Below, in pieces: positions 6,899 to 13,823 of a stretch of 17,240 nucleotides of DNA. Source of the stretch: Gammaproteobacteria bacterium (GTDB lineage Bacteria; Pseudomonadota; Gammaproteobacteria; Acidiferrobacterales; SZUA-150); the NCBI GenBank assembly GCA_029880755.1, contig JAOUNW010000025.1:1-17240 (forward strand), read 5' to 3'. The notes under the pieces were generated by a model that searched no databases, had not been told where the DNA came from, and was given only the letters and a program-made list of their open reading frames with translations. The translations under genes were made by a program, and so were the position numbers. Position 1 is the stretch's first letter. Every line of letters begins with the position of its first letter.

Positions 6899-7659
6899 GG
6901 CACCTCCTGTTGACTGAGTTCCAGCATAGCTGCCAGGGAGATTAATTTTACATTCTGTCTTCCCAGCCTGGGAAGACGGTTCTTTAATACAGCCATTGTT
7001 TCCGGGTAAGGATGCCCAATGGCAAGCGCGTACCCTCTCTTTCTGGAAAGCTGGATAAGCCGGTCAATTTGACTATTAATTTCAGATTCTTTCGCTACAT
7101 TGTCGAGGAAAATATCGCGAACCAAGTAAGGTAAGCCGATATCCCGCGCACTTTCCGCTGCCAGACTATTAGTGCTTGTCAAAGAATCTATAAACATTAA
7201 TGTCTTTTTTGCTTTGAGAGTCGCCATAACCGCATCCATTTGTTCTTTCACTTGGGTTAATCGGCTTCCCATGTGATTATTAATGCCCGCGGCAAAGGGC
7301 ACGGACTCCAGGTTGCGGTCAATGGTAATGGCAATTTCCAGGTCGGACATAGTGCTGTCCAGTTTTCCAGGACCCGGATATTTGTCAGTTTGGGTGGATT
7401 CCATTGGCAGGTGCAGGAGAACCTCCTTTTTGTTTTTCCTGGCCAATTCGGCGATATCCCGTGCATAGGGTGTGTGTGGAAGAATAGAGCATGCAACGGG
7501 ACCAGGCAGAGCAGTAACATGCCTGCCATCTTCCTTACTATATCCCAAATCATCAATAATGATCGAAACATAGCTCTGCCGCTGGGTTTCAGTCTGCGCC
7601 AATACCGGTAACAATACCAGCGCAGAAAGACACGCCAAAGCAAATTTCGAAAAACGCAC
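6895..7659 (-). CDS. yibQ: Divergent polysaccharide deacetylase family protein YibQ
   Basis: This 254-residue protein belongs to the divergent polysaccharide deacetylase (YibQ/DUF610) family. After a signal peptide (about residues 1-21, ending VLLPVLA) come the conserved VSIIIDDLGY with D36/D37, LLHLPME with H83, GINNHMGSRLT (N128, H129), FIDSLT (D158), LVRDIFLD (R181, D182) and AIGHPYPET (H216). These are the family's equivalents of NodB-domain metal/catalytic positions. The physiological substrate is unproven, and the gene is widely found with envC. The start is a GTG, 4 nt after the ctpA stop, with no strong ribosome site, so expression may depend on coupling. The TGA overlaps the next ATG. 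Confidence 0.92.
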   Translation of the reverse strand: MRFSKFALACLSALVLLPVLAQTETQRQSYVSIIIDDLGYSKEDGRHVTALPGPVACSILPHTPYARDIAELARKNKKEVLLHLPMESTQTDKYPGPGKLDSTMSDLEIAITIDRNLESVPFAAGINNHMGSRLTQVKEQMDAVMATLKAKKTLMFIDSLTSTNSLAAESARDIGLPYLVRDIFLDNVAKESEINSQIDRLIQLSRKRGYALAIGHPYPETMAVLKNRLPRLGRQNVKLISLAAMLELSQQEVP

Positions 7660-7663
7660 CTAA

Positions 7664-8977
7664 CTACTTTTTGGTGTTAAATACATTAATCCCTTTGAGA
7701 ATATTGAGAGACTCAAACAATTGGTAATCATCTGCGGGTGAGAGTGTTGACAAATCATCTTCAGCCGATTTTTCCTTCTCATCCTTGCTTTTGTCGTTGA
7801 TTAAATGGCCACTTAAATCTGCTTCGGTAAGACGCTTGCCATTCTCGGCTAACGTAATCTTAGCTTCTTCAGTGATGATATCAGGCACTATGCCTTTGGC
7901 CTGAATAGAGCGACCGCTGGGTGTATAGTAGCGAGCTGTTGTCAGCTTCAGGGCAGTACCCCCGCTCATGGGCAGTATAGTCTGGACCGATCCTTTCCCA
8001 AAAGTCTTGGTGCCGACAATGATGGCTCGCTTATGGTCCTGGAGCGCACCTGCGACAATCTCAGAGGCTGAAGCGGATCCGCCATTTACCAATACAACCA
8101 TAGGCGCGCCATCCAGAATATCGGAGGGCGTTGCGGTATATTTCAGTTTGGAATCCGAGGCCCTTCCTTCTGTGTAAACAATTAACCCGCTTGTCAAAAA
8201 TGCATCACTGATGGAAACTGCGGCGGGTAGTACACCGCCGGGATTGTTGCGCAAGTCCAGAATCAGGCCTTTGAGTTTACCCTTGTTTTCTGCGGCCAGA
8301 CTTCTTATTGCTGCGTTCATATTTTTTGCTGAATTGGCCTGGAACTGGGTAACTCGAACATAACCATAACCAGGTTCAAGCATTCGGCTTTTTACACTCT
8401 TTATTTTTATGATTGCTCTTGTCAGAGTGAATTCCAGAGGTTTATCGCCGCCTTCTCTGACCACTGTAAGATCAATTGTGGTTCCCGGTTTGCCCCGCAT
8501 CATTTTCACGGCATCATTCAGGGTCATTCCTTTTACCGGTTCACTATTAATACGAATTATCAAGTCACCGGCCTTTAAACCTGCTTTGGATGCCGGTGTG
8601 TCTTCAATAGGAGAGACAACTTTAACAAAACCATCTTCCATAGTGACTTCAATACCTAGTCCACCAAATTGGCCTTCGGTACCAATACGCATCTCACTGA
8701 AGCTTTGTTCATCCAGGTAAGACGAGTGTGGATCAAGCCTGGACAACATGCCGTGTACGGCGTCTTCAATTAATTTTTTGTCTTCAATCTGTTCGACGTA
8801 GTCCGTTTTGATCCGATTATAGACTTCAGTGAAGGTACGCAACTCTTTTAGCGGAAGCGGAGAAGCAGTATTCTCTTCGGCATCGCGCTTTGCTAGGACG
8901 GCGCGCTCAATGGTAATGCCGACACCAATAAATACGCCTAACAATAAAATAAGGGTGTAACGTGTTGCATGCTTCAT
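7664..8977 (-). CDS. ctpA: C-terminal processing protease, S41 family (CtpA)
   Basis: This periplasmic carboxyl-terminal processing serine protease uses a Ser/Lys dyad. It has an N-terminal signal/anchor (residues 5-24), a PDZ domain (about 95-185, with the binding loop GGLGIEV and AGLKAGDLIIRING-like text) and the S41 core. S303 in NGGSASASE and K328 in TFGKGSVQ lie 25 residues apart, as in Prc (S430/K455). At 437 residues it is the short CtpA type, not the long Prc type. Pseudomonas CtpA degrades peptidoglycan hydrolases with an adaptor lipoprotein, which fits its place behind envC. The frame is open to a TTG at 8992, but GGAGAG at 8984-8989 sits 6 nt before the ATG at 8977, so I use that start. 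Confidence 0.96.
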   Translation of the reverse strand: MKHATRYTLILLLGVFIGVGITIERAVLAKRDAEENTASPLPLKELRTFTEVYNRIKTDYVEQIEDKKLIEDAVHGMLSRLDPHSSYLDEQSFSEMRIGTEGQFGGLGIEVTMEDGFVKVVSPIEDTPASKAGLKAGDLIIRINSEPVKGMTLNDAVKMMRGKPGTTIDLTVVREGGDKPLEFTLTRAIIKIKSVKSRMLEPGYGYVRVTQFQANSAKNMNAAIRSLAAENKGKLKGLILDLRNNPGGVLPAAVSISDAFLTSGLIVYTEGRASDSKLKYTATPSDILDGAPMVVLVNGGSASASEIVAGALQDHKRAIIVGTKTFGKGSVQTILPMSGGTALKLTTARYYTPSGRSIQAKGIVPDIITEEAKITLAENGKRLTEADLSGHLINDKSKDEKEKSAEDDLSTLSPADDYQLFESLNILKGINVFNTKK

Positions 8978-9004
8978 TCCGTATCTCTCCAATACAATTT
9001 GCCG

Positions 9005-10192
9005 TCAGCGCCGCTTACACCAGTCCAGGGGGTCGCGTGGTTGACCGTTTTGTCTGATTTCAAAATAAAGTCCGGGTTGTGGAGGGCTGCCGGTATTGCC
9101 GCTACTGGCTACAGTATGGCCAGTTTCCACCCAGTCACCGATCTCTTTGTACAGGCTCTGATTGTGGCCGTAAAGGCTCATAAAACCATCACCGTGATCA
9201 ATAATCAATAGTAGCCCAAAACCGCGTAGCCAGTCAGCGTAAGCCACCCTGCCCCGAAAAATCGATTTGACCTCGGTGCCTGTTTTATTGGCTAGAAATA
9301 GGCCTTTCCATCTGAGGTTTCCCAGGTTTTTAGGGCTACCGTAGTGGGCGCTGATCTTGCCGCTGATCGGTAACCTCAGTCTGCCTTTTTGTCGGCCAAA
9401 CCGGCCTTCTAGGCTCTCTATTTCCGGTACTTGTACCAGGCCCTGCAAGCGGCTGAGCAATGATTCTAATTGGGCCTCATTTTTCTTAAGTTGGGAAAGT
9501 TTCTCCGACTTATCTTTGACGTCCTGGTTGAGCTCCGCCAGAACCCATTGGTGTTTTTTTAATGCTTCATCCAGGTCGCGTTTGCGTGAGGTTCTTTCCG
9601 CTCGCAAGGCTTCCAGTGCCTGTGTTTTTTCCGAGATGTTTTGGCGCACAGCCCCAAGTTTGTTCAGTGTTCCTTTGACCGCTTCTATGCGTTCGTTGCG
9701 CGCCTGGTTTAAATACCGGAGATATGTCAGCGCACGGCTAACGTCAGCAGGGTGTTGCTGATTTAGCAATATCTTAAGGTATTCCTGACGACCCATGGTG
9801 TAAGCCGTACGAATCTGGGCATCCAGGGTATCGGACTGCTGTTTTAGTTCATGGTTTAGTTTTTTCTCCTTTTTTCTCAAATCGGATAACTTTTGGTTTT
9901 CCTGTTTTGCTGTTTGGTTAACATTACGTATTTCCGTCAGAATTTCGCCAATGGTTTTTTCAGTATCTTTGAGTTTAGTTTGCTCAATATCTCGTCGACT
10001 TCTTGTTTTATCAAGGTCTTGTTGTACTGATCTAATTTCTTGCCGAAGTTTATTCAGTTGTTTTTCGGTAAGCGCGCTGTCAGTATTACCTTGGCCTGTT
10101 ATCGGGAATGCCAGAAGCGCCAGACAGTATAGTAGACTGAATACCCTGGAGTGAGTTAAGTGAACGGTAGCTTGATTATTGTAAGTTGACAA
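9005..10192 (-). CDS. envC: Murein hydrolase activator EnvC-like (coiled coil plus degenerate LytM)
   Basis: The 395-residue periplasmic protein has a signal peptide (about residues 12-34), a long Lys/Glu/Gln-rich coiled coil (about 38-265) and a C-terminal LytM/M23 domain (about 270-395). The zinc site is broken. The HxGxD motif reads RWKGLFLA (W295 for His, F299 for Asp), and the HxH motif reads LYFEIR (Y377 for His). Such degenerate LytM proteins do not cut peptidoglycan; they activate AmiA/AmiB-type amidases at the septum with FtsEX. The start is uncertain. The only open candidate is a TTG at 10192 without a visible ribosome site, and an in-frame TGA lies shortly upstream. It is 27 nt upstream of ctpA. 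Confidence 0.93.
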   Translation of the reverse strand: MSTYNNQATVHLTHSRVFSLLYCLALLAFPITGQGNTDSALTEKQLNKLRQEIRSVQQDLDKTRSRRDIEQTKLKDTEKTIGEILTEIRNVNQTAKQENQKLSDLRKKEKKLNHELKQQSDTLDAQIRTAYTMGRQEYLKILLNQQHPADVSRALTYLRYLNQARNERIEAVKGTLNKLGAVRQNISEKTQALEALRAERTSRKRDLDEALKKHQWVLAELNQDVKDKSEKLSQLKKNEAQLESLLSRLQGLVQVPEIESLEGRFGRQKGRLRLPISGKISAHYGSPKNLGNLRWKGLFLANKTGTEVKSIFRGRVAYADWLRGFGLLLIIDHGDGFMSLYGHNQSLYKEIGDWVETGHTVASSGNTGSPPQPGLYFEIRQNGQPRDPLDWCKRR

Positions 10193-10410
10193 AATATAGA
10201 TTCATTAGCGAACTGTTGATCTATACAAGGTTACCTACCCGGATATGCTTAAGAAAGCCTTATTTTAAGTCCAGGTCTCCAGAAGTAAAACGGTATTTGC
10301 CAAATTGACACGGTGTAAATGACTGAAAGATGGAGACAATCATCAAATCTTGGTTATATCGTTTACCTCAAGCCGCTTATTACTTAAACAAGAACCCGTC
10401 ATAACAGATG

Positions 10411-11970
10411 CTAGGAAATTCTGGCTTCCAGGTTTACCAAATGGCGTCCGGTCATTTCAGGGGGGATGTCAAGGCCCATTAAATACAATATTGTAGGAGC
10501 AACATCTTCCAAGGATCCGCGGTCAACCATCGACGCTGATCTGCCAACATAGATAAATGGAACAGGATTGGTGGTATGGGCGGTATGGGCTTGTCCAGTT
10601 TCAATATCAAACATCATTTCGGCATTACCATGATCCGCCGTGATCAGCATCTCTCCTCCGGCTTTTTTCAGGGCATCTTCAATCTTCTTTAGACATGTAT
10701 CAAGTATTTCGATTGCCGATACAGTTGCGTCAAAGTCGCCGGTATGGCCAACCATATCGGGATTGGCAAAGTTGCAGATAATGGCGTCGTACTCTCCGCT
10801 TTCTATGGCCGCCACAAGCTCATCTGTTAACATCGGCGCATTCATGGCCGGTTTAAGATTATATGTGGCAATGTCAGTGGGTGAGGGAATTAATTTCCGG
10901 TCTTCTCCATAAAAGGGTGTTTCCTGTCCGCCATTAAAGAAAAAAGTGACATGAGCATATTTCTCTGTTTCGGCAATTCGCAATTGTCGTTTGCCGAGAT
11001 TGGATAAATACTCACCTAATACATTCCTTAGTCGTTCGGGAGGGAAGGCGACAGGCACATGAAATTCCGAATTGTATTCTGTCAGACTAACAAACGCGCC
11101 CAGACGGGGAAATTTCTCGCGGTCAAAGGCATCAAAATCCGGTTCGATGTAGGGGCGGGTAATTTGGCGCGCCCTGTCTGAGCGGAAATTCATAAAAATC
11201 AGCACATCGCCATCACGAATATGCACCGCTTTTGAATTTTTCGGAACAATGAGAGTTGCTTTGACAAATTCATCCGTCTCGCCTCGTTCATAGGCCATAT
11301 TTAACGCATCCATTGCTGATTCTGTCTGAAATTCCGCTTTACCGAGGGCGGTCAGATTATAGGCGGACTGAATGCGCGGCCAGCGATGGTCTCGATCCAT
11401 GGCGTAATGCCTGCCAATCAGCGAAGCAAACCTGCCATTGCCCAACGATTTGAATTTTTCTTCCATCATTTGAATGGATGCGGCCGCACTCTGGGGCGGG
11501 GTATCCCGGCCATCCAAAAAGGCATGCAGGTAGACCTTTGGCGCCCCTCGTTTGACTGCCAACTCTGCCATGGCCTGGATGTGGTCTTCATGGCTGTGTA
11601 CACCCCCGGGAGACAGGAGGCCAAGAATATGCACCGCCTTGCCATTCTCAATGGCGTGATCCACGGCACTGGTGAGAGTCTTATTGGTAAAAAAATCGCC
11701 TGAGCTAATGGCCCGGTTGATTCGGGTATATTCCTGATAGACCACCCGGCCAGAACCTAGATTCAAATGCCCGACCTCAGAATTGCCCATTTGCCGGGCA
11801 GGCAGGCCGACAGCGGCCTCTGATGCCTGAATCAGGGTATGTGGGTAGGTTTGCCAAATCCGGTCCCAATTAGGGATTTTTGCCTTGGCAATGGCATTGT
11901 ATTCGGGGTCTTCGCGGTAGCCCCAGCCATCAAAAATGAGTAAAAGCAAGGGCTTAGGAGTAAATGACAT
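10411..11970 (-). CDS. gpmI: 2,3-bisphosphoglycerate-independent phosphoglycerate mutase
   Basis: GpmI interconverts 3- and 2-phosphoglycerate in glycolysis using two Mn ions and a phosphoserine. The 519-residue length is typical. Visible are LLLIFDGWGYRED (D14 metal ligand), MGNSEVGHLNLGSGR with the phospho-acceptor S64, FLDGRDTPPQSA, GRHYAMDRDHRW, FMNFRSDRARQITR, the metal loop CNFANPDMVGHTGD and LITADHGNAE, plus a late HTAHTTNPVPF. The order of domains (phosphatase core, phosphotransferase insert, core) is complete. It heads the minus-strand cluster, 218 bp from envC, so envC may have its own promoter. It is divergent from the ArsR gene, and its ATG has no strong Shine-Dalgarno. Confidence 0.98.
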   Translation of the reverse strand: MSFTPKPLLLLIFDGWGYREDPEYNAIAKAKIPNWDRIWQTYPHTLIQASEAAVGLPARQMGNSEVGHLNLGSGRVVYQEYTRINRAISSGDFFTNKTLTSAVDHAIENGKAVHILGLLSPGGVHSHEDHIQAMAELAVKRGAPKVYLHAFLDGRDTPPQSAAASIQMMEEKFKSLGNGRFASLIGRHYAMDRDHRWPRIQSAYNLTALGKAEFQTESAMDALNMAYERGETDEFVKATLIVPKNSKAVHIRDGDVLIFMNFRSDRARQITRPYIEPDFDAFDREKFPRLGAFVSLTEYNSEFHVPVAFPPERLRNVLGEYLSNLGKRQLRIAETEKYAHVTFFFNGGQETPFYGEDRKLIPSPTDIATYNLKPAMNAPMLTDELVAAIESGEYDAIICNFANPDMVGHTGDFDATVSAIEILDTCLKKIEDALKKAGGEMLITADHGNAEMMFDIETGQAHTAHTTNPVPFIYVGRSASMVDRGSLEDVAPTILYLMGLDIPPEMTGRHLVNLEARIS

Positions 11971-12018
11971 TCAGATTAAGACTCTGTAGTTATTGGTAAT
12001 ACGGCGGTTAATAAGGAC

Positions 12019-12046
12019 TTTATCAATTCGTTTATAATTGTATAAT
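12019..12046 (+). promoter_or_regulatory. Candidate sigma-70 promoter of the arsR gene
   Basis: A perfect -10 hexamer TATAAT lies at 12041-12046, with a poor -35 (TTTATC at 12019-12024, 16-bp spacing). Transcription would begin near 12053 and leave a leader of about 84 nt. A second TATAAT at 12033-12038 (+ strand) and one on the minus strand at 12058-12053 could serve alternative or divergent (gpmI) starts. The poor -35 matches make the exact start uncertain. Confidence 0.45.
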
Positions 12047-12060
12047 GTTTCAATTATAAA
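12031..12060. promoter_or_regulatory. Perfect AT-rich inverted repeat, probable ArsR-family operator
   Basis: TTTATAATTG (12031-12040) and CAATTATAAA (12051-12060) are exact inverted copies with a 10-nt spacer, so the half-site centres are 20 bp, or two helical turns, apart. The -10 element TATAAT begins the spacer. A protein dimer bound here would block RNA polymerase for the + strand promoter, and probably for the divergent gpmI side too. A further half-site, AATTATAA at 12126-12133, lies just before the arsR start. The site fits autoregulation by the adjacent ArsR protein; binding itself is inferred. Confidence 0.65.
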
Positions 12061-12069
12061 GGCAGTAAG

Positions 12070-12083
12070 GGATAAGCCTATCC
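12070..12083. repeat. Short dyad GGATA-N4-TATCC in the arsR leader
   Basis: Five-base arms at 12070-12074 and 12079-12083 enclose AGCC. In RNA it would form a small hairpin in the arsR leader, and in DNA it could be a second protein site. It is too small to be called a functional element with confidence. Confidence 0.25.
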
Positions 12084-12136
12084 ATAAATTTTACCGGAGA
12101 TTCTGGTCAACTAGCGATTCGAGGTAATTATAACCA

Positions 12137-12484
12137 ATGGGGCCGCAGAATATGAATGCAATGGTTGAGGATATGGCTGATCTTTTGATTAGCAATGAGA
12201 GCGATATAAATAATGCGGCCCGGTCCATGAAAGCCATGGCCCATCCGCTAAGGTTGAAGATCCTGTGTATTCTCGGGCCGGCCAAGGAGGTCAGCGTTCA
12301 GGATATCGTGGAGCAGGTTGGTACCTCACAAAGCAATATTTCGCAACACTTGTCCATTTTGCGCGATAAAGGTATTTTGCAGGCAAGGAAAGACGCCAAT
12401 AAGGTGTTTTATAGTATCAACGATCCGCGTATTGTTGCCTTGATTGGTTCTTTGCGTGAGGCATTTTGCAGTATGGGGCACTAG
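12137..12484 (+). CDS. ArsR/SmtB-family regulator with BigR/SqrR/YgaV-type cysteine pair
   Basis: This 115-residue winged-helix dimeric repressor belongs to the ArsR/SmtB family. The core begins at MKAMAHPLRLKILCILG, followed by the recognition helix region VGTSQSNISQHLSILRDKG (about 61-79) and the wing ARKDANKVFYSI. It has no metal-binding ELCVCDL motif. Instead it has one Cys in the alpha2 region (C44, in KILC) and one in the last helix (C111, in REAFC), 67 residues apart. The two thiol-switch cysteines of BigR and SqrR have about the same spacing, and oxidation or persulfides there release DNA. The downstream rhodanese and glutaredoxin support a sulfur/redox signal. The ATG at 12137 follows GAGG at 12121-12124 by 12 nt; ATGs at 12152 and 12161 are alternatives. 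Confidence 0.88.
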   Translation: MGPQNMNAMVEDMADLLISNESDINNAARSMKAMAHPLRLKILCILGPAKEVSVQDIVEQVGTSQSNISQHLSILRDKGILQARKDANKVFYSINDPRIVALIGSLREAFCSMGH

Positions 12485-12487
12485 TAT

Positions 12488-12517
12488 CAGGTTAGAATTT
12501 TTGTTCCTGCCTTTTTT
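12488..12517 (+). terminator. Weak terminator-like hairpin after arsR
   Basis: CAGG (12488-12491) pairs with CCTG (12506-12509), followed by CC and six T (12512-12517). The stem is only four pairs with a 14-nt loop, so it is a weak signal. If real, it would separate arsR from the rhodanese gene, which then needs its own promoter; TATACT at 12553-12558 is a possible -10. Confidence 0.3.
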
Positions 12518-12610
12518 GTGTTGTTGAATACGTAAGTGGCGTAAAGCAAGGGTATACTGCTATCCCGACAGACTAACCCCCCGATACTTTATTTTAACCA
12601 TTATCCTATT

Positions 12611-13030
12611 ATGGATTACATCGATTTTATTATTAAAAATTGGTATTTGTTCGCTGCCCTGGCCATTATCCTGGCAATGTTGTTTGGTGGAACGATTATG
12701 CAAGTCGCTCATGGTGTTCAGGGGGTTAATTGCTCCCACGCCGTCCAATTGATGAATCATCAAGATGCAATAGTGGTGGACGTGTCAGAGCCTAATGAAT
12801 TTCAGATTGGTCATGTTCCTGGCGCTAAAAACCTCCCTATTGGATCATTGGAAAATCGTCTGACCGATTTGGAGAAATACAAAGCCAAACCTATTATTGT
12901 CAGCTGCCGAAGTGGCAATCGTTCCAAGAAAGGCGCGTTGATGTTGTCGAAGCACGGCTTCAAGCCGGTGTATGAAATGTCTGGTGGCATGGTCGCCTGG
13001 CAGCGGGACAATTTGCCGGTTGAGAAATAA
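12611..13030 (+). CDS. yibN: Membrane-anchored rhodanese-like sulfurtransferase (YibN type)
   Basis: The 139-residue protein has one N-terminal membrane helix (about residues 10-30, FAALAIILAMLFGG) and a single rhodanese domain. Landmarks are IVVDVSEPNEFQIGHVPGAKNLPI (Asp57 and the CDC25-like HVPGA) and the active-site loop CRSGNRS with C99 as the persulfide-forming cysteine. Single-domain rhodaneses move sulfane sulfur between thiols. The six-residue loop is complete, so the protein is likely active. Gene order rhodanese-grxC-secB-gpsA is conserved in enteric bacteria and pseudomonads. No clear ribosome site precedes the ATG. The stop TAA shares its last A with the glutaredoxin ATG. Confidence 0.94.
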   Translation: MDYIDFIIKNWYLFAALAIILAMLFGGTIMQVAHGVQGVNCSHAVQLMNHQDAIVVDVSEPNEFQIGHVPGAKNLPIGSLENRLTDLEKYKAKPIIVSCRSGNRSKKGALMLSKHGFKPVYEMSGGMVAWQRDNLPVEK

Positions 13031-13287
13031 TGCGTATGAAGGTCAGGATGTACTGTACCCATAGTTGTGGCTATTGCCGGATGGCTCTTCAGTTTCTGGA
13101 AAAAAAAGGGGCGCAGGTGGATAAGCTTTATTTGGATGAAGATTCTGCGCTTAGAAAAGAGATGATTAGTTTGAGCGGCCGTACCAGTGTGCCCCAGATT
13201 TTTATCGGTGACCAGCATATCGGCGGATACACTGATTTGGTGGAACTGGATATGGATGGTGAGCTGGACCCGTTGTTGGCGGCCTGA
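13030..13287 (+). CDS. grxC: Glutaredoxin (GrxC family) with a CGYC active site
   Basis: This 85-residue dithiol glutaredoxin reduces disulfides and glutathione mixed disulfides with GSH. The redox motif is C13-G-Y-C16 where most GrxC proteins have CPYC, and an extra cysteine (C9) precedes it. The cis-proline loop TSVPQIFIG and the GSH-binding GGYTDL are intact, and the length is normal. The start overlaps the rhodanese stop by one base (TAATG). An ATG two codons later (13036) is an alternative start. Loss of the proline usually alters redox potential in thioredoxin-fold proteins; the effect here is inference. Confidence 0.94.
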   Translation: MRMKVRMYCTHSCGYCRMALQFLEKKGAQVDKLYLDEDSALRKEMISLSGRTSVPQIFIGDQHIGGYTDLVELDMDGELDPLLAA

Positions 13288-13319
13288 AAAATTTTATATG
13301 TATAGCCAAGGAAATCGAT

Positions 13320-13775
13320 ATGACTGAAAATGAAAAACGGCCAGCAAGTATGAGTCTGGAGCGCATTTATGTAAAAGACATTTCTTACGAATCGCCCAAT
13401 AGCCCCCATGTATTTATGGAAAAGGTCAATCCTCAGACCAATGTGCAATTAAACATATCACATCGTCAATTAAGTGAAGATGGACAACACGAAGTGGTTC
13501 TGGCCGTCAGTGTTGATGCAAAAGCGCAGGACAAAACAGTTTTTCTGGTTGAGTTACAACAGGCAGGCATATTCCTGCTCCAGGGTATTTCGGAAGAGGA
13601 CAGGCCCAAGCTCTTGGAAATCGCTTGTCCCAATGTATTACTGCCTTTTGCCCGCGAGGCCGTAAACGATTTAGTGGGCAAGGGAGGGTTTCCGCAGTTG
13701 CTTATTAATCCGGTAAATTTCGAAGCCCTGTATGTGCAGAAACAGGCTGCCAGTAAACAACCTGTTCAGCACTAA
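13320..13775 (+). CDS. secB: Protein-export chaperone SecB
   Basis: SecB is a homotetrameric cytosolic chaperone that keeps precursor proteins unfolded and hands them to SecA. The 151-residue product carries the family start FxxxRIYVKDISYESPNSP, the conserved VVLAVSVDAKAQDKTVFLVELQQAGIF strand region and CPNVLLPFAREAVNDLVGKGGFPQLLINPVNFEALY. C-terminal residues are Gln/Lys-rich, as usual. AAGGAA lies a few bases before the ATG. The 32-nt gap to grxC is compatible with one transcript. Confidence 0.97.
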   Translation: MTENEKRPASMSLERIYVKDISYESPNSPHVFMEKVNPQTNVQLNISHRQLSEDGQHEVVLAVSVDAKAQDKTVFLVELQQAGIFLLQGISEEDRPKLLEIACPNVLLPFAREAVNDLVGKGGFPQLLINPVNFEALYVQKQAASKQPVQH

Positions 13776-13823
13776 AAGAGTTAGTATTAAGCCTGTCCAA
13801 TTTTTTAATGGGATGGATTGCCT

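Noticed and set aside
9357..9761. Ser/Arg-rich 134-codon plus-strand frame
   Set aside because: It is a mirror of the Lys/Glu/Leu coiled-coil coding of envC, which commonly gives Ser/Phe-rich antisense frames.
10285..10320. Short palindromes ATTTG-C-CAAAT and ACAC-G-GTGT between gpmI and envC
   Set aside because: They are small, close to chance expectation and not aligned with a clear promoter for envC. They are not listed as a feature.
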